From positions 3,585-10,287 of the forward strand of contig MEPT01000005.1 in the NCBI GenBank assembly GCA_001769925.1: a stretch of 6,703 nucleotides of DNA. The letters run 5' to 3'. Of this stretch, positions 1 to 5,430 are shown one piece after another. The number at the start of each line of letters is the position of its first letter. The stretch's first letter is position 1. Under the pieces are notes generated by a model. The model had not been told where the DNA came from. It did not search any database and worked only from the letters and a program-made list of their open reading frames with translations. The position numbers were made by a program, and so were the translations under genes. The stretch comes from Bdellovibrionales bacterium RBG_16_40_8 (lineage in GTDB: Bacteria; Bdellovibrionota; Bdellovibrionia; Bdellovibrionales; UBA1609).

Positions 1-1260
1 CGGAAATAACCCGAAATTAATATTTGTTGGTTGAAATTCTTCTTTTGGTTCAGTTATTGCGTTTAATAGCGAGCCTAAAGCCGTTTCTCGCGGTGGTAGT
101 GAAAATTGCCTACCGCAAATCTGGTCTGTTAGTAAGCGCGCAACAAGAAGGCCAATACAGGCTGATTCGAAATAACCTTCAACGCCAGTTATTTGCCCGG
201 CAAAATATAGTAATGGATCACGGTGGCTAGACAAAACTTTTGTTAGTTTGCGTGGGGAGTGAATAAACAGATTGCGATGCATGCTGCCTAGCTTAAGAAA
301 TTCTGCGTTTTCGAGCCCAGGTATCATGCGAAAAACTTTTTTTTGATCTTCGTAAGCCATTTTCGTTTGAAACCCGACCATATTGTAAGATGTAGCCTCG
401 AGATTTTCTTGTCGCAGTTGCACTACTGCAAAAGGCGAGTCGCCAGTTTTTGGATTTCTTAATCCTTTCGGCGACATAGGTCCGAAGCGTGGAGTTAGTG
501 GTCCGCGCTCGACCATAGTCTCAATTGGCATACACCCTTCAAAATAAGGTGTTTTTTCAAACTCTCTGGGCTCAATTTTTCGTGCTGATTTAATCGCCTC
601 AATAAATTTAAAATACTGATCTTTGTTAAGCGGACAATTAATGTAATCATTAGTTCCGCGGTCAAAGCGATCGCCCTTCCAGGCAATATCCATGTTGATT
701 GTGTCAACATCGATTATCGGGGCGATGGCGTCGAAAAAATATAAAAAATCATTTTCAATTTCACCGTAACTAAGGTGATCACGTAGGCTAAAGGCTAGTG
801 ATGTGTGTGTCAGGGGCCCTGTGGCAATCACTGCAGGTCTAGGTATTTCATCAAGTGAATTTACAACTTTTCTTTCAATTTTTATAAATGGGTGATTTTC
901 AAGGGCATGTGTAATATTTTTCGCAAAAATTTCTCGATCAACACCTAAGGCCATGCCGGCTGGCAATGAGGCTTCTTTTGCTGCTTTTAAAATAAGTGAG
1001 CCTAGCTTTTCGGCCTCCCATTTAAGTTGACCTGGGGCTGAATAATTTGTTTGTGAGCCTAAAGAATTTGAACAAACAAGTTCGGCCAAATGCGTAGTCT
1101 TATGCGCAGGAGTTGATTCAGTGCCGCGCATTTCTATTAAAATAACCTTTTGGCCCCTGTCAGCCAATTGCCAGGCACATTCAGAGCCCGCTAAGCCCCC
1201 GCCTACTACATGAATAGGTGTATTTGCTATGTTGATTGTTGAATTGTTAGAACTAGGCAT
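1..1260 (-). CDS. trmFO: TrmFO, folate/FAD-dependent tRNA (uracil-54-C5)-methyltransferase, 3' end cut by window edge
   Basis: TrmFO makes ribothymidine at U54 of the tRNA T-loop in the cytoplasm, using methylenetetrahydrofolate as carbon donor and reduced FAD. I translated 420 codons from the ATG at 1260 with no stop before base 1. An FAD-binding Rossmann motif GGGLAGSE lies at residues 20-27 after a 15-residue polar lead. The conserved cysteine of ELVCSNS is C63 and that of FEGCMPIE is C243; these correspond to the two active-site cysteines known in the family. Further family blocks are RFGPMSPKGL, AVVQLRQEN, and FAGQITGVEGY near residue 355. The last visible residues, NINFGLFP, are typical of the C-terminal part, so only a short tail should be missing. 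A GAGGT ribosome site lies 4 bases before the ATG. The gene is divergent from the DUF721 gene, 30 bases away. It is distinguished from GidA/MnmG by these motifs and its shorter length. Confidence 0.95.
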   Translation of the reverse strand, partial: MPSSNNSTINIANTPIHVVGGGLAGSECAWQLADRGQKVILIEMRGTESTPAHKTTHLAELVCSNSLGSQTNYSAPGQLKWEAEKLGSLILKAAKEASLPAGMALGVDREIFAKNITHALENHPFIKIERKVVNSLDEIPRPAVIATGPLTHTSLAFSLRDHLSYGEIENDFLYFFDAIAPIIDVDTINMDIAWKGDRFDRGTNDYINCPLNKDQYFKFIEAIKSARKIEPREFEKTPYFEGCMPIETMVERGPLTPRFGPMSPKGLRNPKTGDSPFAVVQLRQENLEATSYNMVGFQTKMAYEDQKKVFRMIPGLENAEFLKLGSMHRNLFIHSPRKLTKVLSSHRDPLLYFAGQITGVEGYFESACIGLLVARLLTDQICGRQFSLPPRETALGSLLNAITEPKEEFQPTNINFGLFP

Positions 1261-1264
1261 GTAG

Positions 1265-1269
1265 ACCTC
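1265..1269 (-). promoter_or_regulatory. Ribosome binding site of trmFO
   Basis: On the minus strand the sequence reads GAGGT followed by CTAC and then ATG. This supports the ATG at 1260 as the trmFO start. The same nine bases, ATGAGGTCT, precede the start at 5431. Confidence 0.6.
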
Positions 1270-1278
1270 ATAATTAGT

Positions 1279-1283
1279 GGAGG
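1279..1283 (+). promoter_or_regulatory. Ribosome binding site fixing the TTG start of the DUF721 gene
   Basis: GGAGG, within a longer GGAGGGGG run, stands 7 bases before the TTG at 1291. The frame has a stop at 1240-1242 and no ATG, GTG or TTG between that stop and 1291, so TTG is the first usable start. The strong site makes it credible. Confidence 0.75.
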
Positions 1284-1290
1284 GGGTCGT

Positions 1291-1719
1291 TTGTCTGAGC
1301 ATCGTCGCAAAAACTATCGCGCGCCTTCAAATCTCAACCACGTGGCTAGTGTATTACAAACACTTTTTCAAGGTGGCAAGTCGCCAATTGCAGAGCAGTT
1401 CGTTCGTTGGCGGCTTTGGCGCAATTGGGAGGATGTAGTTGGGGCAGAAATTGCCAAGCATTCTATGCCTGTAGGTTTCTTAAAGGGTACACTTTACGTA
1501 TGGGTTACGAGTTCAACGCGACTTCAAGAGATGGTTTTTTTAGTACGTCCGCTTCGCGAGAAAATAAATAATTTTGCTGGTAAAAACTGGGTTAACTCAA
1601 TTCGTTTTACTTTAGATCGCAAAGCTGTGCCACAGCTTCAAGAAAGCTCAGAGGATCTGCGTGATTTTCTTTCCAAAGAATCTCCCAATGAAGGTGAGGA
1701 GCCTCCACCCGCCCGGTAG
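1291..1719 (+). CDS. DUF721 / DciA-like protein
   Basis: This 142-residue protein has the DUF721 pattern: W46 and VVG at 49-51, then IAKHSMP at 54-60, then GTLYVWVTSS at 66-75, ending with the block IRFTLD at 104-109. DUF721 proteins include DciA, which helps load the replicative helicase DnaB in bacteria lacking DnaC. That role is established for some members and only inferred here. There is no signal peptide or membrane segment, so it should be cytoplasmic. The start is TTG with a strong upstream GGAGG. Residues after about 112 are acidic, then proline-rich, and look like an unconserved tail. This tail is encoded by DNA that also encodes the end of the M23 peptidase on the other strand (113-base overlap). 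The gene lies alone on the plus strand between minus-strand genes and is divergent from trmFO. Confidence 0.85.
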   Translation: MSEHRRKNYRAPSNLNHVASVLQTLFQGGKSPIAEQFVRWRLWRNWEDVVGAEIAKHSMPVGFLKGTLYVWVTSSTRLQEMVFLVRPLREKINNFAGKNWVNSIRFTLDRKAVPQLQESSEDLRDFLSKESPNEGEEPPPAR

Positions 1720-2320
1720 CGCCGATTAAGCCAATGATGTCATTTTTCTTAACTTCTTGCCCGACAGTTACTTTAAATTCACTTAAATGCATGTAACGTG
1801 AATAAACGCCGTCACCATGGTCAATTATTATATTGTTACCTGGAATAGTCATGGCCTCGGCTAATACCACGACACCACTTGCCGAAGCATGTATAGGGGT
1901 ATTTATTTGGGCGCGAAGGTCAACGCCTGTGTGATAGTATGATCGTCCATCTGGCAGATATCTAAATGATCCAAAGCCTGAAATTATTTTTGACTTAAGT
2001 GGGCGCTGCCAACATTCAGTATTAAAATCTCTTTTAATAAATTTTAGTATACTGATAATTTTATTTTTCTCTTGCTCTATTATTTCTTTTTCGGTGTTTT
2101 GAATTTTTTGTGCAATAAGTGGAGGTAAACGTATACGTGAAGGTGTGACGTTGCGAGGTAAATCGATATTCAAAGAGTGCACAAAAATAGTTTGCTGTGC
2201 AGAATTTAATAAACCACCAGCCTGCAATTTATACTCACCTACGATATAAGACTCTTTTAGTTGCGTAAGACCAATAACGCCAAAGGCCATCTGTCTTGAA
2301 TCTAATTTACTCATCGGCAC
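1607..2320 (-). CDS. M23 family (LytM-type) peptidoglycan endopeptidase, last gene of the mla operon; true start probably further upstream
   Basis: The predicted product is a zinc metallopeptidase that cuts peptide bonds in peptidoglycan in the periplasm. Numbered from the GTG at 2320, the M23 domain spans about 105-225. It has the HTGVD motif (H130, D134), YMHLS (H178) and HLHWE (H209, H211), so all zinc ligands and catalytic histidines of the family are present. A lysine/glutamate-rich helical stretch at about 70-97 precedes the domain. The GTG start gives 237 residues with no export signal, which does not suit a wall enzyme. The same frame stays open upstream and encodes a hydrophobic segment and the first half of what looks like a beta-rich domain (see 2321-2485). 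It lies immediately downstream of mlaD. Its 3' end overlaps the DUF721 gene on the other strand by 113 bases, including the HLHWE codons. A LytM factor lacking activity is unlikely, as no key residue is missing. Confidence 0.9.
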   Translation of the reverse strand: MPMSKLDSRQMAFGVIGLTQLKESYIVGEYKLQAGGLLNSAQQTIFVHSLNIDLPRNVTPSRIRLPPLIAQKIQNTEKEIIEQEKNKIISILKFIKRDFNTECWQRPLKSKIISGFGSFRYLPDGRSYYHTGVDLRAQINTPIHASASGVVVLAEAMTIPGNNIIIDHGDGVYSRYMHLSEFKVTVGQEVKKNDIIGLIGATGRVEAPHLHWEILWKENHADPLSFLEAVAQLCDLK

Positions 2321-2485
2321 ACCATTAATTGATAAATTTTCAACAGATTTAGGCCAATGAAATACAATAGCAGATCCCGGTTTATGCGCAGACTTTATTT
2401 CTAATGGTGATGGAGCCCAATTGACAGTAGCGATTCTAAAGCAAGGGTAGAAAAAAAGTAATATGATACTAAGTGCTAGCGAGAT
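2321..2485 (-). other. In-frame upstream coding extension of the M23 peptidase (signal segment and start of an N-terminal domain) without a canonical start codon
   Basis: Reading the peptidase frame upstream of its GTG gives RKRKISLALSIILLFFYPC, which is a basic stretch and then a hydrophobic core as in a signal peptide or anchor. It continues through PLEIKSAHKPGSAIVFHWP and runs without a stop into the GTG codon. This continues the beta-strand pattern of the region before the peptidase domain, so I think it is translated. No ATG, GTG or TTG occurs in this frame between the stop at 2570-2572 and the GTG at 2318-2320. The best-placed candidates are rare starts: ATC at 2483-2485 (inside the end of mlaD) or ATC/ATA at 2462-2467. 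The other two frames reach stop codons here (TAG at 2476-2478 and at 2471-2473), so a single base error does not easily supply a start. The left boundary given is only an estimate. Confidence 0.6.
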
Positions 2486-3246
2486 TTTTCGTTTTCTTTG
2501 ATAGCCTCTCGTAAGAGCGGCTTTAAGTATCGATTTCGTGGTACGTCTCCTAATAAATCCACAAGTCTTTCATGAAGTGTGGTGTCATTAACTAATCGCC
2601 CCAGGGTGCCGTGTCCTGAGTCGATTTTTTTTAATACATTTCGCAAATGTATAAAAGATTCGCGAATGCCGGGTTCATTTGTTAGCCTACTTATATTTTG
2701 ACCTGCATTAACTAAACTTTCCATAAGTAATGCGCTTTTTCCGTCGCCGTTAAGATTGTGTAGCAAGCTATTAAGCTCTTGTATAGTTGTGACGATCACA
2801 GAAAGGTCTGCGGCTTTTCCGGAAATAATATCAAGTAAATCTGGCTGAGTATCTATTTTAATAAAATCTCCGGCCTTCAATTGCTCGCTCGACGAAGGTC
2901 CGGTAAGAATATAGATATATTTATCGCCAAGCGCCCCTTGGGTACGAATACTGGCTACAGATTTATCGTTAATAAGTTTAGCATAACGAGTCTCAACGTT
3001 TAACGTCGCCACAAGATCAAAATTATCGTCAAAGTTGATTTGTTTTACGCTGCCAACGTCTACCCCAGAAAGCGATACCAAGCTGCCAGCGGCAAGCCCC
3101 TGTATAGAGCGAAATTTTACTTTGTACTGTTGAAAACTACTTAGAAAAACGCGTTCGCCTCCGAAAAATAAAATAGAAAGAAGTAAAAGCGTTACCCCTA
3201 TTACAACAAATAGACCTGTGCGCGTATTTAAATTTGGCTCATTCAT
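2476..3246 (-). CDS. mlaD: MlaD-like MCE-domain protein of the phospholipid ABC transporter
   Basis: MlaD is the periplasmic lipid-binding subunit anchored in the inner membrane; six copies form a ring on the MlaE permease and pass phospholipid through a central pore. The 256-residue product has one N-terminal membrane helix (about 11-28) and an MCE domain (about 39-116) with GVDVG at 61-65 and GALGDKY at 104-110. A long, mostly helical C-terminal region follows, including GHGTLGRLVND at 211-221, a motif commonly seen in the tails of MCE proteins. At 256 residues it is longer than E. coli MlaD (about 183), the extra length being this tail. The ATG overlaps the mlaF stop as ATGA, which indicates translational coupling. 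The stop TAG lies within the probable 5' end of the M23 gene. Confidence 0.93.
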   Translation of the reverse strand: MNEPNLNTRTGLFVVIGVTLLLLSILFFGGERVFLSSFQQYKVKFRSIQGLAAGSLVSLSGVDVGSVKQINFDDNFDLVATLNVETRYAKLINDKSVASIRTQGALGDKYIYILTGPSSSEQLKAGDFIKIDTQPDLLDIISGKAADLSVIVTTIQELNSLLHNLNGDGKSALLMESLVNAGQNISRLTNEPGIRESFIHLRNVLKKIDSGHGTLGRLVNDTTLHERLVDLLGDVPRNRYLKPLLREAIKENEKSR

Positions 3247-3971
3247 TTTTCTTCCTTTAAAAATAATTCAACTAACTTATTTTTGTCGCTCTTAAATTGC
3301 TGAAGTGAACCAATGTTAATAATTTTACCACCTCTAAGAAGACAAATTCTATCGCAAACATTAAGTGCGGTATCAATATCGTGTGTTACTAAAACAGCTG
3401 TAGACCCAGATTTTTTAAGTTTAAGGATAAGTTCTTGAATGATTATTGTGTTAGCTGGGTCTAAGCCGGCAGTAGGCTCATCATATAGTACAACTTTGGG
3501 ATTTAAAATAATAGCGCGAGCCAGCCCAACGCGTTTTTGCATGCCGCCTGAAAGCTCTGCTGGCAAAAGATCTTCAGAGCCTTCTAAATTAAAATCACTA
3601 AGAAGCGTTGTAACGCGTTCTCTAATTTCATCTGACGAAAGTGAAGTGTGCTCTATTAGTGGATATGCTAGATTATCAAAAACAGACATTGAATCAAAAA
3701 GAGCGCCGTGTTGAAAAACATAAGCTACTTTTTTTCTGATTTTGGTAAATTCATTTTCATTAAAAGAAGTTATTTCTTCATCGTCAATGCGAATTGATCC
3801 AGAATTGGCGCGCTCAAGACCTATAAGACTGCGAAGAATAACACTTTTGCCGACGCCTGAACCTCCAAGTAAGCCCAAGCATTCTCCATTATTGACAGAA
3901 AAATTAACGTCTTCATGAACAGTTTTTTCTGCAAAAGACTTATAAAAATGACTGACTTTAATTATTTCCAT
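3243..3971 (-). CDS. mlaF: MlaF-like ABC transporter ATPase (phospholipid transport)
   Basis: This is the cytoplasmic ATPase that powers the MlaE permease. The 242-residue product carries a complete ABC ATPase motif set: Walker A GGSGVGKS at 36-43, Q-loop Q87 in VFQHGALFDSM, signature LSGGM at 140-144, Walker B VVLYDE at 160-165 with catalytic E165, D-loop GLDP at 169-172, and switch H197. The sequence FQHGALFDSMSV and the signature LSGGMQKRV are typical of the MlaF subfamily rather than of general importers. The gene overlaps mlaE by 10 bases and mlaD by 4, so all three are likely made in fixed proportion. The ribosome site before its ATG is weak (only a GGA about 9 bases upstream), consistent with coupling to mlaE translation. 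Confidence 0.95.
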   Translation of the reverse strand: MEIIKVSHFYKSFAEKTVHEDVNFSVNNGECLGLLGGSGVGKSVILRSLIGLERANSGSIRIDDEEITSFNENEFTKIRKKVAYVFQHGALFDSMSVFDNLAYPLIEHTSLSSDEIRERVTTLLSDFNLEGSEDLLPAELSGGMQKRVGLARAIILNPKVVLYDEPTAGLDPANTIIIQELILKLKKSGSTAVLVTHDIDTALNVCDRICLLRGGKIINIGSLQQFKSDKNKLVELFLKEEK

Positions 3972-4729
3972 GATTCAATTATCCAGAAAAATTTTGTTAA
4001 AAAATAATCGCCAATTAAAATTAGTGTGCATGCTGCTACGACGGCTGTAGTCGTGGCGCTACCAACTCCTCTTGTTCCTCGTTTAGTATGTAAGCCCAAA
4101 TAACACGCCGGTATTGAAACAAAAAGCGCAAAGAAAAAAGTTTTGCCAAAGCCAGACAAATAATCCGCTAAAATTATTGAGGTACGGATTTTCTGCATAT
4201 AATAGCTTGTAGGTAATCCTAAATCTAGTGAGCCCACAAAAAGTCCGCTCATAATTCCTATAATATTAGCAAACACAGTAAGTATAGGTAGTGAGATTAG
4301 ACAGGCCAGTATTCGCGGCAAAACAATTTTTTGTATTGGCGATGTGCCAAGGGCGCGTATAGCATCTATCTGCTGCGTAACAACCATTGAGGCAACTTCA
4401 GAGGTAATGCCCGAGCCTACTCGAGCCGCGAACATAAGGCCGGCAAATATTGGCCCGAGCTCTCGCAATATAGAAACTGTAACTACTTTCGGGATATAAA
4501 GTTTGCCGCTAAATTTTTCTAGTCCTATGCCAAACTGTAAAGCCATAACCATGCCGACACTGCTAGATACTATAAGAACAATAGGGATTGACTTAACGCC
4601 TACATTTTGCAGTTGAGCAATAAGTAATTGGCGCGAAACAGAGTGCTCAGCAAATTCTTGTAAACACTGTTTAGAAAAAGTATAAATGCCACCAACAAAA
4701 TTTAGAAAATTTATTATTTTTCTTTTCAT
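3962..4729 (-). CDS. mlaE: MlaE-like ABC transporter permease (phospholipid transport)
   Basis: MlaE is the inner-membrane permease dimer of the Mla lipid transporter. The 255-residue product shows the family core: SIPIVLIVSSSVGMVMALQF (about 47-66), the signature RELGPIFAGLMFAARVGSG at 89-107, and QQIDAIRALGTSP at 119-131, the cytoplasmic coupling helix that docks with MlaF. Several hydrophobic helices follow to the C terminus, with GTRGVGSATTTAVV at 218-231 another family block. An amphipathic N-terminal segment precedes the first membrane helix, as in E. coli MlaE. Its ATG overlaps the lipoprotein stop as ATGA, and its end overlaps mlaF by 10 bases. In E. coli the order is F, E, D, C, B; here it is E, F, D. 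Confidence 0.95.
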   Translation of the reverse strand: MKRKIINFLNFVGGIYTFSKQCLQEFAEHSVSRQLLIAQLQNVGVKSIPIVLIVSSSVGMVMALQFGIGLEKFSGKLYIPKVVTVSILRELGPIFAGLMFAARVGSGITSEVASMVVTQQIDAIRALGTSPIQKIVLPRILACLISLPILTVFANIIGIMSGLFVGSLDLGLPTSYYMQKIRTSIILADYLSGFGKTFFFALFVSIPACYLGLHTKRGTRGVGSATTTAVVAACTLILIGDYFLTKFFWIIESWK

Positions 4730-5229
4730 GGCACACGAAACATTTCAACAAAATGGTTAAAAATAGGTTTTTCATTTGAGAATGCATTTGTTGTTGCGGC
4801 GTAGGTTAGTATGTATGTGCAACTATTTTTTTTAAAAATTACAAGCTCAAAGCGTGTACTAACTCCGTCTATGCGCCCCTCTACTATCGAACGCAATGCC
4901 TCACGATAATTATATTCAATAAAGCTTGAGCTTATTACGCTTACAGATTCAATTTCGCTAGTTATGCCTTTAAAAATATTTTGTAGTGATGGATCTGTGG
5001 GGTTGTTGCAATCGCTTAAATATGAAATTGAGCAACCTGTTTTCTTATTTTGCCATAATTTATCTAAACTGGCAGAGCTTACTTCTGCATAGCCAGGATT
5101 CGGCGAATGAAATTTAACTACAGAGCTTTTTTGCGCAGGAGATGGCTTAAAATTCAAAGACACACACCCCCCCAATACAATCTGTAGAAAAATAAAAAAG
5201 TACGCGCTCGACCGAAAATAAAAAACCAT
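4726..5229 (-). CDS. Small outer-membrane lipoprotein heading the mla operon
   Basis: The 167-residue product begins with a short basic/hydrophobic signal and a lipobox LGGC (19-22), so C22 should be lipidated. Residue +2 is V, not D, which in Gram-negatives favours sorting to the outer membrane. A proline/serine-rich linker runs to about 55, then a folded domain of about 110 residues begins at LDKLWQ. It has three more cysteines (C66, C74, C137) and mixed helix/strand patterning, including EGRIDGVSTRFELVIFKK and CTYILTYAATT. I do not recognise a named family. Similar small lipoproteins with a late Y-x-L-x-Y-A pattern accompany mla genes in delta-proteobacteria, but this is from memory. Because it is coupled to mlaE by an ATGA overlap, a role as an outer-membrane partner of the transporter is possible. 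The lipobox codons contain a run of seven G. Confidence 0.75.
   Translation of the reverse strand: MVFYFRSSAYFFIFLQIVLGGCVSLNFKPSPAQKSSVVKFHSPNPGYAEVSSASLDKLWQNKKTGCSISYLSDCNNPTDPSLQNIFKGITSEIESVSVISSSFIEYNYREALRSIVEGRIDGVSTRFELVIFKKNSCTYILTYAATTNAFSNEKPIFNHFVEMFRVP
5167..5173 (-). repeat. Seven-G homopolymer inside the lipobox codons
   Basis: The plus strand reads C7 next to a short CA-alternating stretch; on the coding (minus) strand this is G7 followed by GTGTGTGT. It covers the two glycine codons of LGGC. It stands out in an AT-rich window and sits about 55 bases into the first gene of the operon. A one-base change would shift the lipoprotein frame right at the signal peptide cleavage site. 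Confidence 0.6.
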
Positions 5230-5256
5230 AGATGCACTACCTATTACCTTGGTATT

Positions 5257-5284
5257 TATCTATCGGTATTTTCCTAGATGTCAT
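5257..5284 (-). promoter_or_regulatory. Candidate promoter of the lipoprotein-mla operon
   Basis: On the minus strand ATGACA (5279-5284) matches five of six bases of a sigma-70 -35 box. It is followed after 16 bases by TAGATA (5257-5262), a poor -10 box with three of six matches. It would start transcription near 5250, about 20 bases before the ATG. The position is reasonable but the -10 match is weak, so this is a guess. Confidence 0.25.
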
Positions 5285-5285
5285 G

Positions 5286-5307
5286 AGTTTGGCGCGTCTG
5301 CCAAACT
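5286..5307. promoter_or_regulatory. Perfect inverted repeat in the divergent intergenic region, possible operator
   Basis: AGTTTGGC and GCCAAACT form a perfect 8-base inverted repeat separated by six bases (GCGTCT). It lies 56 bases before the lipoprotein start and 123 bases before the start at 5431, just upstream of the candidate -35 box of the mla operon. Neither strand has a T-run after it, so a terminator is unlikely. A dimeric regulator site is the simplest reading. I cannot name the regulator. Confidence 0.5.
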
Positions 5308-5421
5308 GTCGCCAGAAAAACTCGACATTTAGTTAGCTTTTATTATTTAAAAAACGCTTAAAACCAAATTTTATGATTGGCATCATATGTGCTTACGTAT
5401 TAACCGGAAGAGTCTAGACAT

Positions 5422-5426
5422 GAGGT
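5422..5426 (+). promoter_or_regulatory. Ribosome binding site of the AMIN-like/TPR gene
   Basis: GAGGT stands 4 bases before the ATG at 5431. The frame has a stop at 5401-5403 and no other ATG, GTG or TTG before 5431, so the start is well fixed. Confidence 0.65.
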
Positions 5427-5430
5427 CTTA

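Noticed and set aside
24..230. Plus-strand open frame of 68 codons
   Set aside because: It lies fully antisense to the conserved C-terminal part of trmFO and has no family features.
495..710. Minus-strand open frame of 71 codons
   Set aside because: It is another frame of the same strand inside trmFO, whose own frame carries the conserved FEGCMPIE block here.
1244..1274. TTGTTA and CATAAT as a promoter for the DUF721 gene
   Set aside because: The 19-base spacing is long, and transcription would start inside the GGAGG ribosome site, removing it.
1733..1748. AATGA-TG-TCATT followed by TTTC, a possible terminator after the DUF721 gene
   Set aside because: The stem is short, AT-only apart from one pair, and the two-base loop is too tight; it also lies within the M23 coding region.
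2480..2500. Programmed -1 frameshift joining MlaD to the M23 peptidase
   Set aside because: The A5 run does not form a proper X XXY YYZ heptamer in the mlaD frame, and a fusion would place a signal-like segment in the middle of the protein.
3439..3714. Plus-strand open frame of 91 codons
   Set aside because: It is antisense to the signature and Walker B region of mlaF, where conserved codons explain the open frame.
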